Positions 59,964 to 64,000 of a stretch of DNA of 64,000 bases are shown here, in pieces. The stretch is from Paenibacillus cymbidii. Lineage in GTDB: Bacteria > Bacillota > Bacilli > Paenibacillales > NBRC-103111. The number at the start of each line of letters is the position of its first letter. Positions within the stretch are counted from its first letter, which is position 1. Both the position numbers and the translations under genes were made by a program. The DNA lies in contig NZ_SHLX01000019.1 in the NCBI RefSeq assembly GCF_004764705.1, forward strand, positions 1 through 64,000, given 5' to 3'. The notes under the pieces are model-generated. The model was not told the DNA's origin. It ran no database searches and was given only the letters and a program-made list of their open reading frames with translations.

Positions 59964-62626
59964 TCAAGCCGATTCCGTTGGCGATCGACGACTGCCGGTT
60001 GCCACAACAGCTTTGCGCGAAACCAGCAGCAGCAGCTCTACCGTAAGCACGGACAGCGGCACGGATGCCGGGTAAGCCAGATAACGCGGCTCCCATACGG
60101 GATTGAACTTGTCCTTGTAACGGCGCAAGCCTTCGAAGCCATACCATGGTCCGCCATAGCGGAACACAAGCCGGGCCAGCTTCTCCTCGCGGAACGCCGT
60201 TTCCGTTTGGCCGACGCTGGACAGCGGCGCCATGCCCAGGTTGAACTGCGCATAACCCTGCTCCTTCGCCCATTCGAAGAGGTTGATGAATAAATAATCC
60301 ATCGTGCCATTGGGCGCATCCGGCAAATGCCGCATCAAATCGATCGAAGTCGTCGTGCCGCTGTCGTAGCAAGGCATCAAGGTCGCGAACGCGATCAGTT
60401 CGTCGCTGCCGTCCGTCAGCAGTGCAACCGGCGCCCGCTGTATATAATCCGGCTCGAACCAGCCGAGCGAAAATCCTTTTTCCTTGCGCCCGGCGAGCCA
60501 GCGGTCGGAAACCACTCGCAGCCGCGCCATCAGCGCTTCGCCGTGCGGCGGTTCGGCCATTGCGAAGCGGCAGCCTTCGCGCTCGAAGCGGTTTTTGACG
60601 CTGCGCAAGGCGGCATTGCTTTTGCCCGACAGCCGAAATGTCGACAGCGGTACCAGCGCCTCTTCCCCCAGCTTGAAAAACCGGTAGCCATGCTCGTGGT
60701 AAAGCGGCAAATAGTCCGCCGTCGCTTGATAGAACACGACATGCAGCGCATGCTTGTCCGCAAATGTCTTCCATTCGCCGATGGCGGCGCCGGCCGATTC
60801 CGCCGGACCGATCGGGTCGCCCAGCACGATCAGCTTGTTTCTCGTTCGCGCATACGGAAACAGATGTTTCCCGTCCTTCGTCCAGAACAAATATTTGTCC
60901 CCGAGGAATAATGTATGGGTCAGCAAGTTTCCCTGCTGGGTCCGCTGCAAATAGTGCGCCAACTCGTCCAGTTGCCTGCGATCCGGCAGTGCGGCGATGC
61001 TGCCGTCCCGGCGAAGCGCCGACAGCAGGAACAGCACGACCCACGCTCCAACGAGACCGATCGCGGCCATAATGGCGAAGTCGTGCGAATCGGGAAAGAA
61101 CTGCTCCCGGATGGCGGGAGGCAAATGACGGAACGCGCCGCGATGCGCCTGGACGCCGAGCGTGTAATAGGCGAATGCGGCACCGCTTGTCCCAGCAGCC
61201 AATAAACCGCCGCACGTGTCGAGAACGGCGCGCTGACGCGGTAGAACCGGGGGTGCGACACCCACAGCAGCAGCGCCACAACAGCGACAAACGCCGCCTC
61301 TTCGTAATCGAACCCTTTGGCGAAAGTAAACGCCGCGCCGGCCGGAAGCAGAACGAGCGTCGCCCGGTATGCCTTGCGGATGCGCAAGGAAATGCCGCGC
61401 GACAATACAAGCAGCGCAATGCCGATCATAACCGACAGCTGGTTCGACAGCTTCATAATCGGAAGCGTCAGCACTTCTTCGGACAAGCGCAGGCGGTACA
61501 GCATGCCCGGCGTCGCTGCGGACAACAGCAGCCACAGCCCGCTAAGCAGCACCAGCTTGCCAAGCGCCCAGGCGCCGATATCGCCGAGGAAGCCGAGCTG
61601 GCCCGGCCAACGCCACAGCTTCTGCCAGCCGTTCCAGACGCTTTCCCACGCCGGCGCGGCCCAGGCCTGCACCCGTTTGCGGTTATAGGCGATGTCGAAG
61701 ACGGCGAACGCAAGGCCAACCGTCCACGGCAGCACGTAGTAAAACAGCCGGTACACCATCAGCGCCGCCAGCGCCTCCTCCGGTCTGGCTCCTAGCAGCT
61801 GCAGGCCGAGCATGGCGGTCAAATCGAACGCGCCGATGCCGCCCGGCGCCAGGCTGATTAATCCGGCAACCGCCGCTACCGTAAAGATGCCGAGCCCGGT
61901 ACCGAGCGTCATGCCGTCCAGGAACCGGCTAGCCGCAAACCAGAACGCCACGCCGGCCAGCGTCCATTCGGCCAACGAAGCGCCGGTCATGGCTCCCGTC
62001 AGCAGCCAGGACGTTCTGCCGCCGCCGGGCTGGAAACGCCGCGACAGCCGGACCGAACGTTGCAGCGCAATGTAAAACGGCAAATAGAGCGCCATTCCTG
62101 CCAGCGCAACCAGCAAGGAACGATGCCCGTGGGCAAATACTGCCAAAGGAAAAAGACCCGCAAGCGCGGCGAGCGCAAGCACGGACAGGCCGGTAATCAT
62201 CGCCGGCGACAAAAACACGATAGCCGCAGTGGCTGTCGCCGCCGACACCTCGTTGCTGCGGTACAGCAGCAGCCTGACTCCCGCTCCCGTTACGCCGGCA
62301 AATCCCATCATATTATTGAACGTATTGGCGATCCAGCCGTACCGGAACGTCTGCCAGCCGCTCAGCGGCAACGCGAACCGCCGCCGCAGCGCATAATCGT
62401 AGGCGCACATGACCGCTACCGCGGCGAGCGCGATCCCGGCCATTTCCATGGACGGCACAAGATGAATGCGGCGCAGCGCATGGAACGTACCGCCTAAACT
62501 AAGGCGGCGAAGCTCCAGCCCCGCCTCGCGGAAAACGTAGACAAGCACGGCGAGTGTAATGATCAGCCTCAGTGCCCGCGTGCGATACAGCGCCATTATC
62601 ATTTGAATCAGTTTGTAGCGGGACAT
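59964..62626 (-). pseudogene. mprF: Phosphatidylglycerol lysyltransferase MprF, frameshifted
   Basis: The first reading frame (ATG 62626, GGAGGG upstream) gives the membrane flippase part, with about 12-14 helices, down to AVYWLLG. From there the second frame (AAFAYYTLG onward) continues the protein through the C-terminal lysyltransferase domain (FINLFEWAKEQGYAQFNLGM; YLAYPASVPLSVLTVELLL). The frame changes by one base at about 61188-61196, in a GGGAC/CCC run. MprF adds lysine to phosphatidylglycerol and flips it, giving resistance to cationic peptides. A sequencing error at this run is possible, in which case the gene is intact. Confidence 0.8.
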
Positions 62627-62796
62627 TCCGGCCCTCCAATTTCGTCGCTTCGCTATTCATCTTCCAAAATATATCATTCGTCAATCGAATACAACGAAAG
62701 ATTTTCTGAAGAATAGCGAGCGTGCGGCCGTTCGTCAGACTTCCATCAACCGGTTTCTCCGCTCCTCCCCGTTCGAATCGACAACTTTTGCCCGCT

Positions 62797-63411
62797 CTAC
62801 AGCTCTGTCGGCAGTCCCTGAAGATACATGCTGCGACAGTCCGTATTTCCTCGCAGAGCCTGAATGGTTTTCGGATGGGGCTGCGCGTAAATGACGGGGT
62901 AATCCGTTTCGTTGTATGCTTTTCGGATGGGAAAAGCCAGCTTTTCCCCGGTCAGGGAAAATTCCGCTTGAATGCCCGGTTTGTTGCCGCGTGCATCCAG
63001 GCGAATCCATTGGCCCGATGGTTGCAGAAATACAGCATTCAAGGCATGTATGCAGTACCCGGTATCCGGGGTATCCCCAAGAGTAAGCCGTTGGTAACAA
63101 AATCCGGCCGGAATCCCCTCGCTCCTCAACAAGGCGCACAATAAATTCGACTTCGCATAACAGATTCCTTCGCGAAAATGAAGCACTTCCGAAGCCTGGC
63201 ACGTGATTCTTGCGCTTTGAATGTCCCACGAATGCGAGATTTCGTCTCGAACGAATTCATAGGCTTTTTGGATAAAATCGGTTTCGTGAGACGAGGCCGC
63301 ATACAGCTTCGCAGCTTGTTCCCCGATCGATGGGTGGTGGAAATCGACTTCCTCCGACTCCGCCAAATAATCCTCGCGCACGTCTGATTCGCCATGCAGG
63401 TTCACGTTCAC
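62797..63411 (-). CDS. Transglutaminase-like superfamily protein
   Basis: A 204-aa protein with the papain-like triad: Cys in REGICYAKSNLLCALLRSEG (about 82-86), His in YCIHALNAVFL (about 120) and Asp in WIRLDARGNK (about 138). Proteases or transglutaminase-like peptidases of this form cleave or modify small peptides; the substrate is unknown. It is a single gene between the mprF start and a repeat-rich gap. Confidence 0.85.
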   Translation of the reverse strand: MNVNLHGESDVREDYLAESEEVDFHHPSIGEQAAKLYAASSHETDFIQKAYEFVRDEISHSWDIQSARITCQASEVLHFREGICYAKSNLLCALLRSEGIPAGFCYQRLTLGDTPDTGYCIHALNAVFLQPSGQWIRLDARGNKPGIQAEFSLTGEKLAFPIRKAYNETDYPVIYAQPHPKTIQALRGNTDCRSMYLQGLPTEL

Positions 63412-63580
63412 TCGGTCGCCGCCTTTATCGTCATTTCGTATAATAATACTTCACGACGAATAAATATACAATATATACAGCGGCACCAACGCCACCTTCC
63501 ACCAAAACGGATGTTGGTGCATTCCTCGAACAGGAGGAGATCAAACGACGAATAACCGGCGAAACCGGCTCCCGCTGCGC

Positions 63581-63695
63581 GCGAGGGTTGTTATTCCGCT
63601 CGCTTCTTGTTTTCCGGATTCTTCGAACGATAACGGCCAGGGTGGAATCCGAAAAACAAAGGCGAACGCTGTCGCTTCTCCATAACAACCCTCGC
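63581..63695. repeat. Long-spaced inverted repeat
   Basis: GCGAGGGTTGTTAT (63581-63594) and ATAACAACCCTCGC (63682-63695) are a perfect 14-bp inverted pair 87 bp apart. No gene is supported in the surrounding 63412-63751 stretch. It could be the two ends of a small element. Confidence 0.5.
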
Positions 63696-63751
63696 TCTCC
63701 GCTCCGCCACTCGCCACTGTTTTAACCATCGCCAAACGCGGCATTCTCCCC

Positions 63752-63834
63752 TCCGCCAACTAACAAATTCGCTTTTCGTGTCGCTCCGATCAAGACTCCT
63801 GAAAAATAGGCCATGTTTTATGGCCTATTTCGCC
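63752..63834. repeat. REP-like repeat, copy 3
   Basis: CCGCCAACTAACAAATTCGC, then the hairpin AAATAGGCCAT-GTTTT-ATGGCCTATTT (63801-63834). The same opening 20 bases and the same hairpin type stand at 31775-31832. Confidence 0.65.
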
Positions 63835-63871
63835 AAAAACGGGCCGTCTCTCCGAAATACCTTCACGCGTC

Positions 63872-64000
63872 CTATTCGATGCAAAGCTTGCGATGAATAC
63901 CGGCGCCCTGGTGGCCGGAATCAAGCCGGAGCGCCTCGTCGAAAGCTGCCAGCGCTTCCTGGCCCCGGTTCAGGCCGAGAAGACCGAGCCCGCGCATATA
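63872..64000 (-). CDS. TPR-repeat protein, C-terminal end only
   Basis: The last 42 codons of a minus-strand gene running off the window: GLGLLGLNRGQEALAAFDEA, then LRLDSGHQGA, matches a tetratricopeptide repeat, and IHRKLCIE ends the protein. TPR proteins mediate protein contacts. The rest of the gene is not seen. Confidence 0.65.
   Translation of the reverse strand, partial: YMRGLGLLGLNRGQEALAAFDEALRLDSGHQGAGIHRKLCIE

Overview
The window looks like a Paenibacillaceae chromosome (Paenibacillus or Cohnella type). Gene types, strong GGAGG ribosome binding sites, frequent TTG/GTG starts, sigma-A promoters, a XerS-type recombinase, LipO/YteP/YtcP-style sugar transport, an ABC-F attenuator and mprF all point that way. 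By eye the base composition is split. About 2.9-12.3 kb is AT-rich and patchy. The rest is GC-rich and densely coding.

Region 1 (1-12.35 kb) is an accessory island. It opens with an IS21-like end that cuts off the 5' part of a WYL regulator, followed by two tandem BtrH-like paralogues. From about 2.9 to 11.6 kb there is a string of small, unrelated, free-standing genes: a GNAT broken by one stop codon, a HIT protein, a HEPN-like protein, a PIG-L deacetylase, a 98-aa orphan and a T-box-led methyltransferase. Most are separated by copies of a short hairpin repeat (core CTAACGGGCA-GATAGTT), and in two cases the stop codon lies inside the repeat. A second repeat family (MITE-like, ends TGTCAAGAACATTGTCCG), a broken RlmH paralogue, a secreted stalk-domain protein and an XRE fragment lie among them. 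Next to this string is a XerS-like tyrosine recombinase whose promoter carries a LexA-type box. Together this resembles an integron-like cassette array with an SOS-controlled recombinase. That reading is inference.

Region 2 (13.4-18.1 kb, minus strand) holds an OYE reductase, an ArsR/AHSA1 pair, an unusual carbamoyltransferase homologue, an AraC regulator and a PhyH dioxygenase. Region 3 (18.3-41.9 kb) is a large carbohydrate catabolic locus: SDR, split transketolase, UlaG-like hydrolase, a Cys/Met-type PLP enzyme, a GntR regulator, ABC sugar importer, two sister enolase-superfamily dehydratases, a GH127-like glycosidase, two GH36 enzymes plus one decayed GH36, further PhyH dioxygenases, a second SDR and an AraC regulator. 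Five start regions share a GTTAACC-containing site that overlaps or follows sigma-A promoters, suggesting one regulon, perhaps of the GntR repressor.

Region 4 (42-64 kb) contains an AraC-GyrI/VOC pair, an ECF sigma/anti-sigma/ABC operon, hexuronate genes (uxuA, SDR) under a LacI regulator with a perfect palindromic operator, a TetR/MFS efflux pair, a two-component-like pair whose kinase lacks the phospho-acceptor His, an ABC-F protein behind an attenuator, a 603-aa protein with an effector-like N-terminal motif beside a small YbjN-like protein, a frameshifted mprF, a transglutaminase-like protein and the end of a TPR protein. REP-like hairpins recur at 31.8, 52.9 and 63.8 kb.
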